11,137 nucleotides of DNA, taken from contig JAHDEF010000043.1 in the NCBI GenBank assembly GCA_020628975.1, positions 1-11,137 of the forward strand, in the 5' to 3' direction. The stretch is from Aquimarina sp. (GTDB lineage Bacteria > Bacteroidota > Bacteroidia > Flavobacteriales > Flavobacteriaceae). Each line of letters begins with the position of its first letter. The first letter of the stretch is position 1. The position numbers and the translations under genes were made by a program. This document shows positions 1-7,439 of this stretch, piece by piece. The notes beneath the pieces were generated by a model, which was given only the letters and a program-made list of their open reading frames with translations, made no database searches and had not been told where the DNA came from.

Positions 1-1
1 G

Positions 2-148
2 ATAGCTGTTGGTGGTTTAGATTATGCTGAACAGAAAATGCATGCTTATAAAGACAAAGCTTTGGATTTACTAAAGAAATATCCAAATTCAGAATATAAA
101 GATGCCTTGATGCTAATGGTAACTTATGTTATTGAGCGCAAAAAATAA
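2..148 (+). CDS. Polyprenyl synthetase family protein, C-terminal end (partial)
   Basis: This is the last 48 codons of a gene that begins left of the window and ends with TAA at 146-148. The peptide starts IAVGGLDYAEQKMHAYKDKA and ends in YVIERKK. I recognise this as the tail of the trans-isoprenyl diphosphate synthases (FPP/GGPP/octaprenyl type), where a GGxxYA segment is followed by a helix with regularly spaced Lys and Ala and a final helix ending in a basic tail. Such enzymes condense isopentenyl diphosphate onto an allylic diphosphate to make quinone side chains or lipid carriers. The Asp-rich catalytic motifs lie outside the window, so chain length and exact product cannot be judged. 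dnaG follows after 9 nt in the same frame, so the two are probably co-transcribed. The family call comes from memory of flavobacterial homologues. Confidence 0.75.
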   Translation: MAVGGLDYAEQKMHAYKDKALDLLKKYPNSEYKDALMLMVTYVIERKK

Positions 149-157
149 CTTACTACA

Positions 158-2167
158 TTGATCAGTCGCGAAACCATAGATGCCGTATACGAAACCGCCC
201 GGGTTGAGGAGGTTATTGGTGATTTTGTTCAATTGAAACGTGCAGGAAGTAATTTTAAGGGACTAAGTCCTTTTAGTGATGAAAGAACACCATCATTTAT
301 GGTATCGCCCGCAAAACAAATTTGGAAAGATTTCAGTAGCTCTAAAGGTGGTAATGTGGTGGCTTTTATTATGGAGCATGAACATTTTAGTTATCCTGAT
401 GCCATTAAGTATTTAGCTAAAAAGTACGGCATTGAAATTGTAGAAACCGAACAAACCGACGAACAAAAAGAGCAGGCTAGCGAGCGTGAAAGTATGTATT
501 TGGTCAGTGAATTTGCAAATGCATTTTTTCAAGATCAAATGCATAAGACGGAATTAGGAAAAGCTATCGGGTTAAGCTATTTTAAAGAAAGAGGTTTTAC
601 AGATGAAACTATTAAAAAGTTTCAATTAGGTTACTCTCCTGATCAGTGGGATGCTTTTACAAAGGCTGCTATAGCTAAGCAATATCAATTAAAATACTTA
701 GAAGCTACTGGGCTAACTATTGTTAAAGAGCATAAACAATTTGATAGGTTTAAGGGGCGTGTCATGTTTCCTATACATTCTATGTCAGGTAGAGTGCTAG
801 GGTTTGGAGGACGTATTCTTACTAACGATAAAAAAGCGGCTAAATATTTAAATTCTCCAGAAAGTGATATTTATCACAAAAGTAAGGTGCTTTATGGTAT
901 TTATTATGCCAAACAAAGTATTGCTAAAGAAGATAATTGTTTTTTAGTTGAAGGCTATACCGATGTTATTCAATTTCATCAATCAGGAATTTTAAATACT
1001 GTTTCCTCTTCAGGAACGGCTTTAACCAGTGATCAAATTCGTTTGATTAATCGTTTAACACAAAATATAACCGTGCTTTTCGATGGTGATGCCGCGGGGC
1101 TTCGAGCAGCCACTCGAGGAATCGATTTGATACTTGAGCAGGGAATGAATGTACGTGTGTGTACTTTTCCTGAAGGTGATGATCCCGATAGCTTTGCGAA
1201 AAAAAATAGCGAGGAAAGTATTAAACAATACTTGTTAGACAACGCACAGGATTTTATTCGTTTTAAAGCAAATTTACTACAAGAAGAAGCTAAAAATGAT
1301 CCGATAAAAAAGGCAGAACTAATTCGTGATATGGTGGGAAGTATCGCAAAAATAGCTGACCCCATAAAACGAGAAGTTTATGTTAAAGAATGTGCCGGTA
1401 TTATGGACATTTCTGAAAATGTACTATTTGCTACTTTGGCGCAATTAGATGCAGCCAACAAAACCCAAAAGCGTAAAGAAGAAAAAAGAGCATTACAAAG
1501 AAAAGGTGGGCAAAGTAGTCATAGCGATTCAGGAAGTCCATTAACTGCAGTTCAACATGATGCTACAACTTCAAAAAAAATAGACCCTGTTTTTGAATTA
1601 GAAAATAAGGTTATCGAGATTTTGTTATTGTATGGTAACGAAGAAATTACTTACAAAGATGCCGTTTATAAAACGAATGATGAAGGTGAGGTAATAATGG
1701 AAGACGAGGACGTATCTGCCAAGGTATATGAAAAGATTTTTTTGGATTTACAAATGGACGAAATTCGTTTTATGAACCCGAATTTAGGTGACTTATATTC
1801 CGTATTAATAAATGCTTACGCAGAAAAAGGGGAGGGCTTTAAAATTGAACTTTTCTTACAAGAACTTACCCCTGAACTAATTCAAACAGCGACTCACATT
1901 TTAATGCATGATGAAAAGTATAAGCTTGATGATTGGAAAAGAAAAGAAATTCATGTAAAACAAAAAGAAATGTCGGTAGCAGATTATGTTTCTGATGTAG
2001 TTTTGAATTTACGTAGACAATTGATCTATAATTTAATCAACGATAAAATGGAAACCATTAAAGTGGCTGATGAAACCATAGACCGTATGGAAGTTGTATC
2101 TGAAATAATGGACTACCAAAACCTACAAGCCGTACTCTCAAAAAAACTGAAACGTGTAGTTTTATAA
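158..2167 (+). CDS. dnaG: DNA primase DnaG, lacking the zinc-finger ligands
   Basis: The 669-residue protein is a bacterial replicative primase, which makes RNA primers at the fork and docks on the DnaB helicase. The N-terminal CHC2-type region (about 1-100) is recognisable around GLSPFSDERTPSF. The central catalytic core holds the Toprim motifs EGYTDV (265-270, catalytic Glu265) and DGD (Asp309, Asp311). A charged linker (about 435-480) leads to the C-terminal helical helicase-binding region. All four positions that normally bind zinc are changed: Ser37, Ser40, Asp58 and Ser61. The start is TTG at 158. It is the first usable start after the stop of the upstream gene, which lies in the same frame, and the next in-frame Met (residue 48) would cut into the conserved N-terminus. 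The gene follows the polyprenyl synthetase by 9 nt. Its stop overlaps the 3' end of the convergent response regulator. Confidence 0.96.
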   Translation: MISRETIDAVYETARVEEVIGDFVQLKRAGSNFKGLSPFSDERTPSFMVSPAKQIWKDFSSSKGGNVVAFIMEHEHFSYPDAIKYLAKKYGIEIVETEQTDEQKEQASERESMYLVSEFANAFFQDQMHKTELGKAIGLSYFKERGFTDETIKKFQLGYSPDQWDAFTKAAIAKQYQLKYLEATGLTIVKEHKQFDRFKGRVMFPIHSMSGRVLGFGGRILTNDKKAAKYLNSPESDIYHKSKVLYGIYYAKQSIAKEDNCFLVEGYTDVIQFHQSGILNTVSSSGTALTSDQIRLINRLTQNITVLFDGDAAGLRAATRGIDLILEQGMNVRVCTFPEGDDPDSFAKKNSEESIKQYLLDNAQDFIRFKANLLQEEAKNDPIKKAELIRDMVGSIAKIADPIKREVYVKECAGIMDISENVLFATLAQLDAANKTQKRKEEKRALQRKGGQSSHSDSGSPLTAVQHDATTSKKIDPVFELENKVIEILLLYGNEEITYKDAVYKTNDEGEVIMEDEDVSAKVYEKIFLDLQMDEIRFMNPNLGDLYSVLINAYAEKGEGFKIELFLQELTPELIQTATHILMHDEKYKLDDWKRKEIHVKQKEMSVADYVSDVVLNLRRQLIYNLINDKMETIKVADETIDRMEVVSEIMDYQNLQAVLSKKLKRVVL

Positions 2168-2815
2168 GTATTGATCTTCATTAATATCGGTGCCTTGTAA
2201 AAAGTTTGACTGGTGAATCAAGTCAGCAATATTATCGGCTTTCAATTTTTTAAGAAGTCTTGTTTTATAGGTACTTACAGTCTTCTCATTAATTTCCAAA
2301 CGATTGGCTATTTCTTTATTACGAGTCCCTTTTGATAAAAGATCAAGCACTTCAACTTCTCGAGTAGATAATTTCTTGAAATTATTGTAATGACTTTTTT
2401 TGTAGTTTCTTTCGTTGAGTTCTTTGGTTAAAGTATCGCTTAAATAAATACCACCACGCATTACACGAATAAAGGCTTGAGTAAATTCTTTTTGAGAACA
2501 AACTTTGCATAAATAAGCTGAGGCTCCTGATTTTATAGTGCTAAGTGCATATATTTCTTCTGGTTGTCGGCTCCATACAAATACACGCATGGTGCGATTT
2601 AATTCTTTGATTTCTTTAATGGTTTGCAATCCACTAAAATCAGCTAAGTCTAAATCGACAATAACAATTTTAGGTTGCTCTCTCTTGATTAGTTTTTTTA
2701 ACTCAGCAGTATCATTTGCAAAAGGGGTAAATGATAAACCTACATTAAGTTGTTCTAACACGCTACTAATACCAATCGACATGATAGGATGCGGGTCAGC
2801 AATTAAAATTTTCAT
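2162..2815 (-). CDS. NarL/LuxR-family response regulator
   Basis: The 217-residue protein has a receiver domain (about 1-120) and a C-terminal LuxR-type helix-turn-helix (about 147-200), so it is a two-component DNA-binding regulator. In the receiver, Asp54 is the phosphate acceptor, Ser82 takes the switch Ser/Thr position and Lys104 is the conserved lysine. The HTH is clear: LSTREVEVLDLLSKG, then NKEIANRLEINEKTVSTY and a basic recognition helix. The usual acidic pair near the N-terminus (DDHP in most relatives) reads DPHP here (Asp7, Pro8), which would weaken Mg2+ binding. No histidine kinase is encoded nearby, so the partner is unknown. nadE lies 95 nt upstream on the same strand, so transcription could read through, but the gap could also hold a separate promoter. 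The last six bases overlap dnaG tail to tail. The targets cannot be inferred. Confidence 0.93.
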   Translation of the reverse strand: MKILIADPHPIMSIGISSVLEQLNVGLSFTPFANDTAELKKLIKREQPKIVIVDLDLADFSGLQTIKEIKELNRTMRVFVWSRQPEEIYALSTIKSGASAYLCKVCSQKEFTQAFIRVMRGGIYLSDTLTKELNERNYKKSHYNNFKKLSTREVEVLDLLSKGTRNKEIANRLEINEKTVSTYKTRLLKKLKADNIADLIHQSNFLQGTDINEDQYL

Positions 2816-2910
2816 AGTTCACTTCGTTGGATAATAAGTTGGTTAACGTCTAAATTAAATAAAACTTATATGGAATCATGAAATTTTTAAAACTATTCTA
2901 CAAAATACCG

Positions 2911-3699
2911 TTATTTTAGGTCAAGAGGTATTTCGCAAACAGGTATCGGGTTCATTTTATGTTGGTTGGCTCGATTTAAGCGTAAATATATTTCGTAAAC
3001 TTCCCGATTTCTTCCATCGAAATCGTCGGGAGATTTTCCTTGGTCTTGTTGGTGCATTGCCCACTCTAATTCGTCGTAAGATGCCCCAAGTTGATCTTCA
3101 TCACTTCTACTATCACCAAATAATCCGTCAGTAGGAGCCGCGTTTTGAATAGCCGTAGGTACGCCAACTTCTGCCGCTAAGGCAAAAACTTCTGATTTCA
3201 TTAAATCTGCGATAGGACTCAAATCTACCCCACCATCACCATATTTGGTGTAAAAACCGACACCAAAATCTTCTACTTTATTTCCTGTACCAGCTACCAA
3301 TAAGCCGTGTAAACCTGCAAAATAATATAGGGTAGACATACGCAACCTTGCTCGGGTGTTGGCTAAGGATAAAAACAAAGTATCACTTTCGGCGACGTTA
3401 GGAACTTGATTTTTAAAACTTTCAAAAACGGGTGTTAAATCTACACGTTCGCTACTTACGTTTGAAAATTGATCTTTCAATTGCGAAATATGTTCTTGCG
3501 CGCGGGTTACTTGATTTTCATGTTGGTGTATGGGCATTTCTAAACACAAGGTTTTCAAACCTGTTTTAGCACATAATGTTGAGGTTAATGCACTGTCAAT
3601 TCCTCCACTAACTCCAATAACAAAACCGTTTACGCCGGCATTTGTAGCATATGTTTTTAACCATTCAACTATATGGTCGATAACCTTTGATTTATCCAT
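2911..3699 (-). CDS. nadE: NH3-dependent NAD(+) synthetase NadE
   Basis: NadE carries out the last step of NAD synthesis: ATP-dependent amidation of nicotinate adenine dinucleotide. The 262-residue protein is the short form without the N-terminal glutaminase (nitrilase) domain, so it should use free ammonia. The PP-loop ATP-binding motif SGGIDS is at 31-36. The family signature GTGNKVEDFGVGFYTKYGDG follows in the second half, leading into VDLSPIADLMKSEVFALA, which is typical of NadE. The ATG at 3697-3699 gives a compact N-terminus that starts directly in the first helix. The gene is divergent from gldB across an 82-nt gap. The gap holds a near match (one mismatch) to the Bacteroidetes -7 box for this strand at 3719-3726. 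The response-regulator gene follows downstream on the same strand. Confidence 0.96.
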   Translation of the reverse strand: MDKSKVIDHIVEWLKTYATNAGVNGFVIGVSGGIDSALTSTLCAKTGLKTLCLEMPIHQHENQVTRAQEHISQLKDQFSNVSSERVDLTPVFESFKNQVPNVAESDTLFLSLANTRARLRMSTLYYFAGLHGLLVAGTGNKVEDFGVGFYTKYGDGGVDLSPIADLMKSEVFALAAEVGVPTAIQNAAPTDGLFGDSRSDEDQLGASYDELEWAMHQQDQGKSPDDFDGRNREVYEIYLRLNRANQHKMNPIPVCEIPLDLK

Positions 3700-3769
3700 C
3701 GTTCGAAAATTTGTAACACTAAATTAATTAAAAAGTAGTTATGCATAAAGTCTTCACGTAAGGTTTAAT

Positions 3770-3777
3770 TATTTTTG
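3770..3777 (+). promoter_or_regulatory. Candidate -7 promoter element for gldBC
   Basis: TATTTTTG is an exact match to the Bacteroidetes -7 consensus TAnnTTTG in the short gap between the divergent nadE and gldB genes. I see no clear TTG-type -33 element about 20 bases upstream. Transcription from here would begin near 3782, so the ATG at 3782 would sit at the very 5' end of the mRNA and the ATG at 3800 would have a leader of roughly 18 nt. AT-rich sequence can give this match by chance. Confidence 0.4.
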
Positions 3778-3799
3778 TGAGATGTATAATTGTAAAGAC

Positions 3800-4771
3800 A
3801 TGGTTTTATCGACACTACGTTATTTGGGGGCTTTATTTCTCATTATAATTTCTTTTGGTTGTAGAAATGAGTATAAAGTGCCAAAAGCGATTGAAGAGAT
3901 TCCTGTTCATATTCAAATAAAAAGATTTGATCAAAAATTTCTTGGATTACAGCAGTCTTCATTAAAAAACTTGAAAAAAGAATTTCCTTATTTATTTCCT
4001 AAGCAATATGCGGATAGTTTTTGGTTAAAAAAATCAAATGATAGTATTCAGCTTGTGTTGGGAAAAGCCGTTCAAGCTAAATTTCCAGATGTTTCTGTTC
4101 AAGAAGAAGCGTTGTCACTATTTTTTAAACACTTAAAGTTTTATTATCCACAAATTAAAACGCCAGAAGTAGTTGCCATTATCAATGATGTAGATTATAA
4201 AAATAGTGTGGTTGAGGGCGACAATAAATTAATTATTGCCTTAGATTGTTATTTGGGCGAAACACATGAATTTTATCAAAATATTTCAGCATATATTTCA
4301 TATGCTATGAAGCCATCGCAAATGGTTATAGACGTCGCAGAAATCTATGCGCAAAAGATTGTTGGAAAATCGAATAGCAGGGTGTTTGTTTCGCAAATGG
4401 TACATTACGGAAAGCAAATTTATTTGACCAAGGCTTTTGTTCCCTTTAAAAAAGAAAGTGAGATAATGCGCTATAATGATGCGCAGTGGGAATGGGCGAA
4501 AGTGAATGAAAAATTTATATGGGAATATTTCGTCGACAAGCAATTATTGTTTAAAACGGATAAGAATTTATCAAGTCGTTTTCTTCAAGAAGCGCCTTTC
4601 ACCAAATTTTATTTAGACTTTGACGCAGAGACTCCAGGTAGGCTAGGGCAGTACATGGGCTACCAAATTGTTTGTGCTTTTATGAAACATAATAAAGTAT
4701 CTTTGCAGCAACTTGCCGAACTAGATGGCAGTTATATTTTTGAACATTCTAAATACAAACCCCAAAAATAA
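3800..4771 (+). CDS. gldB: Gliding motility lipoprotein GldB
   Basis: GldB is a lipoprotein needed for gliding in Flavobacterium johnsoniae and part of the wider Gld/type IX secretion gene set. The chosen start at 3800 gives 323 residues. It begins with a short signal sequence (MVLSTLR, then a hydrophobic run) and a lipobox SFGC with the lipidated Cys at residue 21. An in-frame ATG at 3782 would add six residues, but it lies at the predicted transcription start and makes a poorer signal n-region. The mature protein has the family opening IPVHIQIKRFDQKF and the C-terminal block PGRLGQYMGYQIVCAFM that I associate with GldB. The ATG of gldC overlaps the stop codon (TAATG), the gldBC arrangement known from F. 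johnsoniae, and suggests translational coupling. The molecular activity of GldB is not known to me. Confidence 0.93.
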   Translation: MVLSTLRYLGALFLIIISFGCRNEYKVPKAIEEIPVHIQIKRFDQKFLGLQQSSLKNLKKEFPYLFPKQYADSFWLKKSNDSIQLVLGKAVQAKFPDVSVQEEALSLFFKHLKFYYPQIKTPEVVAIINDVDYKNSVVEGDNKLIIALDCYLGETHEFYQNISAYISYAMKPSQMVIDVAEIYAQKIVGKSNSRVFVSQMVHYGKQIYLTKAFVPFKKESEIMRYNDAQWEWAKVNEKFIWEYFVDKQLLFKTDKNLSSRFLQEAPFTKFYLDFDAETPGRLGQYMGYQIVCAFMKHNKVSLQQLAELDGSYIFEHSKYKPQK

Positions 4772-5106
4772 TGGCAGTAAAGCACACTTCTAAAATTAGT
4801 TTGAATGTAGGTCTTGATGAAAATAAAATTCCTGAAACCTTAACATGGAGTGCAGAAGATGGTGGAATTTCTAATGAAGAAGCAAAAGCTTTTCTACTTT
4901 CAGTATGGGACCCGAAAGCCAAGGAAAGTTTGAAAATTGATCTTTGGACAAAAGACATGCCTGTTGATGAAATGCGTGTATTTTTTCACCAAACTTTAGT
5001 GACGATGACCGATACTTTTTATCGTGCTACTCAAGATGAAAAAATGGCGGCTACCATGAAAGATTTTACAGATTACTTTGCAGAAAAGTTAGAGTTGAAA
5101 AAGTAG
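4771..5106 (+). CDS. gldC: Gliding motility protein GldC
   Basis: GldC is a small protein of 111 residues with no signal peptide or membrane segment, so it is probably cytoplasmic. In F. johnsoniae its loss weakens gliding without abolishing it. The sequence matches the family in length and pattern: an N-terminal strand region HTSKISLNVGLDENKIPE, a central acidic block with WSAEDGG, then SVWDPKAKESLKIDLWTKDM, and a helical C-terminus with the run of Phe, Tyr and Lys typical of GldC. Its ATG shares a base with the gldB stop codon, so its translation is likely coupled to that of gldB. A strong hairpin lies 22 bases past its stop and separates it from the convergent cinA. Confidence 0.95.
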   Translation: MAVKHTSKISLNVGLDENKIPETLTWSAEDGGISNEEAKAFLLSVWDPKAKESLKIDLWTKDMPVDEMRVFFHQTLVTMTDTFYRATQDEKMAATMKDFTDYFAEKLELKK

Positions 5107-5128
5107 GCTTTTTACTTTTTGAGATACC

Positions 5129-5170
5129 ACATTACACCTCTTGGGTTTCAACATCTAAGAGGTGTAATGT
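5129..5170. terminator. Inverted repeat, probable bidirectional terminator between gldC and cinA
   Basis: A perfect 14-bp inverted repeat lies in the 70-nt gap between two convergent genes. The left arm is ACATTACACCTCTT (5129-5142) and the right arm is AAGAGGTGTAATGT (5157-5170), with a 14-nt gap. G-U and G-C pairs at 5143-5145/5154-5156 can lengthen the stem inward. Neither side is followed by a long T tract: the plus strand has only TGGAATTTATTT. It is therefore either a non-canonical terminator or a 3'-end stabilising hairpin for both mRNAs. Position and symmetry make a role at the transcript end likely. Confidence 0.7.
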
Positions 5171-5176
5171 TGGAAT

Positions 5177-6433
5177 TTATTTCCCCAAATGTTTTTCAAT
5201 TTCTTCTAATAACATTTCAAAAGCCTTGTTGGTGGCTTTACCTATGGTGCGTTGTCGGTGATTACTCATAATGAATTTTTCACAGCGTATGCCATTTGGT
5301 GTGCCAATAGCAATAAATACCGTTCCGATTTCCGCATCGCTATCTCCTTTAGTAGGGCCTGCATTTCCTGTAGTAGCGATACTAAAGTCACTGTTAAAAA
5401 GCTTTTTGGTTTGTGCTGCCATAGCTGAAGCCACAGCATCACTAACTACAGATTCATCAGCTATAATTTTTTGATCGACGCCCAATATTTGACTTTTAAT
5501 TTCCGTAGCGTAGGGTATCATACTACCTTTGAAATAGACAGAAGCTCCTTCCATTCTAGTAAATGCTTGAGTAATTTTTCCACCAGTACAGCTTTCAGCA
5601 ATAGCTAAACTCAAGTTGTTTGCTGTCAAAATATTGGCGATTACTTTTTCAATATTTTCATCATGATCGTAACCAACAATGATATCACCAATTAAAGGGC
5701 TTAAGCCCTCAACGGCTGTCGCAATACCTTTTTCTAATAAAACTTTATCCGTTCCTCTAGCGCTTAATCGAAGTCGCACCCTTCCCAAATTTGGTAAGTA
5801 AGCCAATTTTATAAAAGCAGGTAATTTATTTTCCCAATCTTCGATGATTTCAGCAATACGACTTTCACCTACGCCGTAGGTTAAGATGGTTTTATGTAGA
5901 ATAAAAGGGCGTTCAAATTCTTGTTGTAGTTTCGGAATCAAATGATTAGAAACAATACTTTTCATTTCAAAAGGCACCCCAGGCATTGAAACAAATACGG
6001 TATTGTTTTGCTGTATCCACATGCCAGGTGCAGTACCAAATTCGTTATGTAAAACAGTAGCTTTTGAAGGTATTAGTGCTTGCTGTCGATTTACCTCGGA
6101 TATAGGAGATTTGATATACTTATCAAATAATGCTTCAACATGATTTAAAACCTGAATATTTTGCACTAAATGATCGTTAAAATATTCGCAAAGCGTATGT
6201 TTTGTAATGTCATCGTTGGTGGGTCCTAATCCACCAGTAATAATCACCAAGTCTACGCGTTTTTCCGCTTCTGCTAATGCATTAAGTATGTGTTGCTTTT
6301 CGTCGCTTATTGAGGTAATTTGATAAATATCAACTCCGATTTTATTTAATTCCTTACTAATGAAGGCAGAGTTGGTGTCAATGATTTGTCCTATTAAAAT
6401 TTCATCACCTATAGTGATAATTTCTGCTTTCAT
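5177..6433 (-). CDS. cinA: CinA family protein: MoCF-like domain plus NMN deamidase (PncC) domain
   Basis: This is a full-length two-domain CinA (418 residues). The N-terminal molybdopterin-binding-like domain (about 1-165) opens with IITIGDEILIGQIIDTN and holds ITGGLGPTNDD (65-75). In characterised CinA proteins this domain has ADP-ribose/NAD-derivative pyrophosphatase activity. A middle linker domain (about 175-250) follows. The C-terminal PncC domain (about 258-415) has AESCTGG (279-285), YATEIK (308-313) and TTGNAGPTKG (354-363). PncC hydrolyses nicotinamide mononucleotide to nicotinate mononucleotide and ammonia, which feeds NAD recycling. The PncC loop reads GNAGP where many homologues have GIAGP, probably a lineage variant. 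The ATG overlaps the stop of the upstream Hpt gene (ATGA), so the two are translationally coupled. The competence-related name is historical; nothing here indicates a DNA-uptake role. Confidence 0.95.
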   Translation of the reverse strand: MKAEIITIGDEILIGQIIDTNSAFISKELNKIGVDIYQITSISDEKQHILNALAEAEKRVDLVIITGGLGPTNDDITKHTLCEYFNDHLVQNIQVLNHVEALFDKYIKSPISEVNRQQALIPSKATVLHNEFGTAPGMWIQQNNTVFVSMPGVPFEMKSIVSNHLIPKLQQEFERPFILHKTILTYGVGESRIAEIIEDWENKLPAFIKLAYLPNLGRVRLRLSARGTDKVLLEKGIATAVEGLSPLIGDIIVGYDHDENIEKVIANILTANNLSLAIAESCTGGKITQAFTRMEGASVYFKGSMIPYATEIKSQILGVDQKIIADESVVSDAVASAMAAQTKKLFNSDFSIATTGNAGPTKGDSDAEIGTVFIAIGTPNGIRCEKFIMSNHRQRTIGKATNKAFEMLLEEIEKHLGK

Positions 6434-6771
6434 GCAAAATCTCTTTTTAAAGCTTCAATGGCTGTAAATGCCACTTTTTGAATATGTATTAATGCGGGGT
6501 CGGCATCTGTTTTTGGTAATTCGCCTTTACTCCAGCTTTCAATGGTTTTAACCTGTTCTACAACTTCAATATTAAATAATTTGAAATTGGGTTTCATTTT
6601 GTGCGCATATTGATAGGCAGCTTTCGGGTCGTTATTATTGACAGCTTCAATCATATATTCTAAGTCTAAGGGCACTTCTTCTAAAAACGCTTCGATCAAT
6701 GTTATAACAAATTCTTGATCACCATCAGCAAGCTCTTGTACGTTTTCTAAAGAATAGGCGTTTGTGCTCAT
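6430..6771 (-). CDS. Stand-alone histidine phosphotransfer (Hpt) domain protein
   Basis: The 113-residue soluble protein is a single Hpt four-helix bundle. The phosphorylation motif is AHKMKP, with His57 as the likely phosphate acceptor and Lys60 at the usual downstream position. It is preceded by a helix ending in NNNDPKAAYQY, as in other Bacteroidota Hpt proteins. Hpt proteins carry phosphate between the receiver of a hybrid histidine kinase and a final response regulator. No hybrid kinase lies in the window. The only response regulator here, at 2162-2815, is about 4 kb away, and a link between the two is speculation. The gene sits in a tight minus-strand run: 2 nt after the FAH-family gene and overlapping cinA by 4 nt. 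The sequence does not explain why a phosphorelay protein is placed with these metabolic genes. Confidence 0.9.
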   Translation of the reverse strand: MSTNAYSLENVQELADGDQEFVITLIEAFLEEVPLDLEYMIEAVNNNDPKAAYQYAHKMKPNFKLFNIEVVEQVKTIESWSKGELPKTDADPALIHIQKVAFTAIEALKRDFA

Positions 6772-6773
6772 GT

Positions 6774-7385
6774 CTATTTCACTTTAATGTTCAACAATTC
6801 TTCTTCTTCTAAAAAACCGACAAGTTTATCGTTTGTTTTTACGGCGCTAACCCCCGAAGGAGTACCTGTAAAAATGATGTCACCAATTTTAAGAGTGAAG
6901 TATGTTGAAATATACGCAATTATTGTGTCAATAGAATGCAACATGTCAGCAGTATTTCCCTGTTGAACAATTTTATCATTCTTTTTTAAAGAGAAAGAAA
7001 GCGCATTTAAATCTTTTATTTTTTCTTTGGAAATCCATTTGCCAATAACAGCAGCACCGTCGAATGATTTTGAACACTCCCAAGGCAAGCCTTTGTCGCG
7101 TAGTTTTTTTTGAACGTCGCGAGCTGTAAAGTCAATCCCCACACTAATTTCATCATAATATTTATGGGCAAATTGAGGTTGGATGTGCTTTCCGATTTTA
7201 TTTATTTTAATAATAAGCTCAATTTCGTGATGCACATCGTTACTAAAATCGGGAATAAAAAAAGGCTGTTTTTTTAAAAGAATAGCCGTGTCAGGTTTCA
7301 AAAAAACAACAGGATCCTCTGTGGGTTTATTATTAAGCTCTTTTATGTGTTCCTTATAATTCTGCCCAATACAAATAATCTTCAT
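6774..7385 (-). CDS. Fumarylacetoacetate hydrolase (FAH) family protein
   Basis: The 203-residue protein is a single FAH catalytic domain of the small FAHD1/YcgM-like class. Members hydrolyse acylpyruvates or decarboxylate oxaloacetate using a bound divalent metal. The predicted metal ligands are Glu54 and Glu56 in HHEIEL and Asp85 in GIDFTARD. The opening GQNYKEH supplies His13, WECSKSFDGAAVIGKWI (102-118) holds the conserved Lys106, and FTGTPSGV (172-179) closes the active site. Length and motif order are complete. The substrate cannot be set from sequence: acylpyruvate hydrolysis and oxaloacetate decarboxylation are both possible, and nothing nearby indicates aromatic catabolism. The Hpt gene follows after 2 nt. 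The exonuclease gene lies 81 nt upstream on the same strand, separated by a stretch with a short direct repeat and a weak hairpin. Confidence 0.92.
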   Translation of the reverse strand: MKIICIGQNYKEHIKELNNKPTEDPVVFLKPDTAILLKKQPFFIPDFSNDVHHEIELIIKINKIGKHIQPQFAHKYYDEISVGIDFTARDVQKKLRDKGLPWECSKSFDGAAVIGKWISKEKIKDLNALSFSLKKNDKIVQQGNTADMLHSIDTIIAYISTYFTLKIGDIIFTGTPSGVSAVKTNDKLVGFLEEEELLNIKVK

Positions 7386-7395
7386 GGATAATCGG

Positions 7396-7428
7396 TTTGA
7401 GATTTTGAGGTAAAAGATTTGAGATTTT
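7396..7428. repeat. Short direct repeat upstream of the FAH-family gene
   Basis: The 11-mer TTTGAGATTTT occurs at 7396-7406 and again at 7418-7428, 22 bp apart start to start (two helical turns). It lies 11-43 bases upstream of the FAH-family start codon on the opposite strand. It could be a paired protein-binding site or a chance AT-rich duplication. No clear promoter match lies next to it. Confidence 0.35.
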
Positions 7429-7439
7429 TCTAATCGTAT

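Noticed and set aside
1033..1365. Minus-strand 110-codon reading frame inside dnaG.
   Set aside because: It lies fully within the conserved Toprim/catalytic part of dnaG, shows no recognisable domain and is an antisense shadow. The same holds for the other antisense frames inside nadE, gldB, gldC, cinA and the right-hand genes.
2816..2910. Promoter for the response regulator in the gap after nadE.
   Set aside because: The best -7-like match on the minus strand (TAAGTTTT, 2861-2868) has one mismatch, and the only TTTG upstream is about 32 bp away, too far for a -33 element. A separate promoter cannot be supported or excluded.
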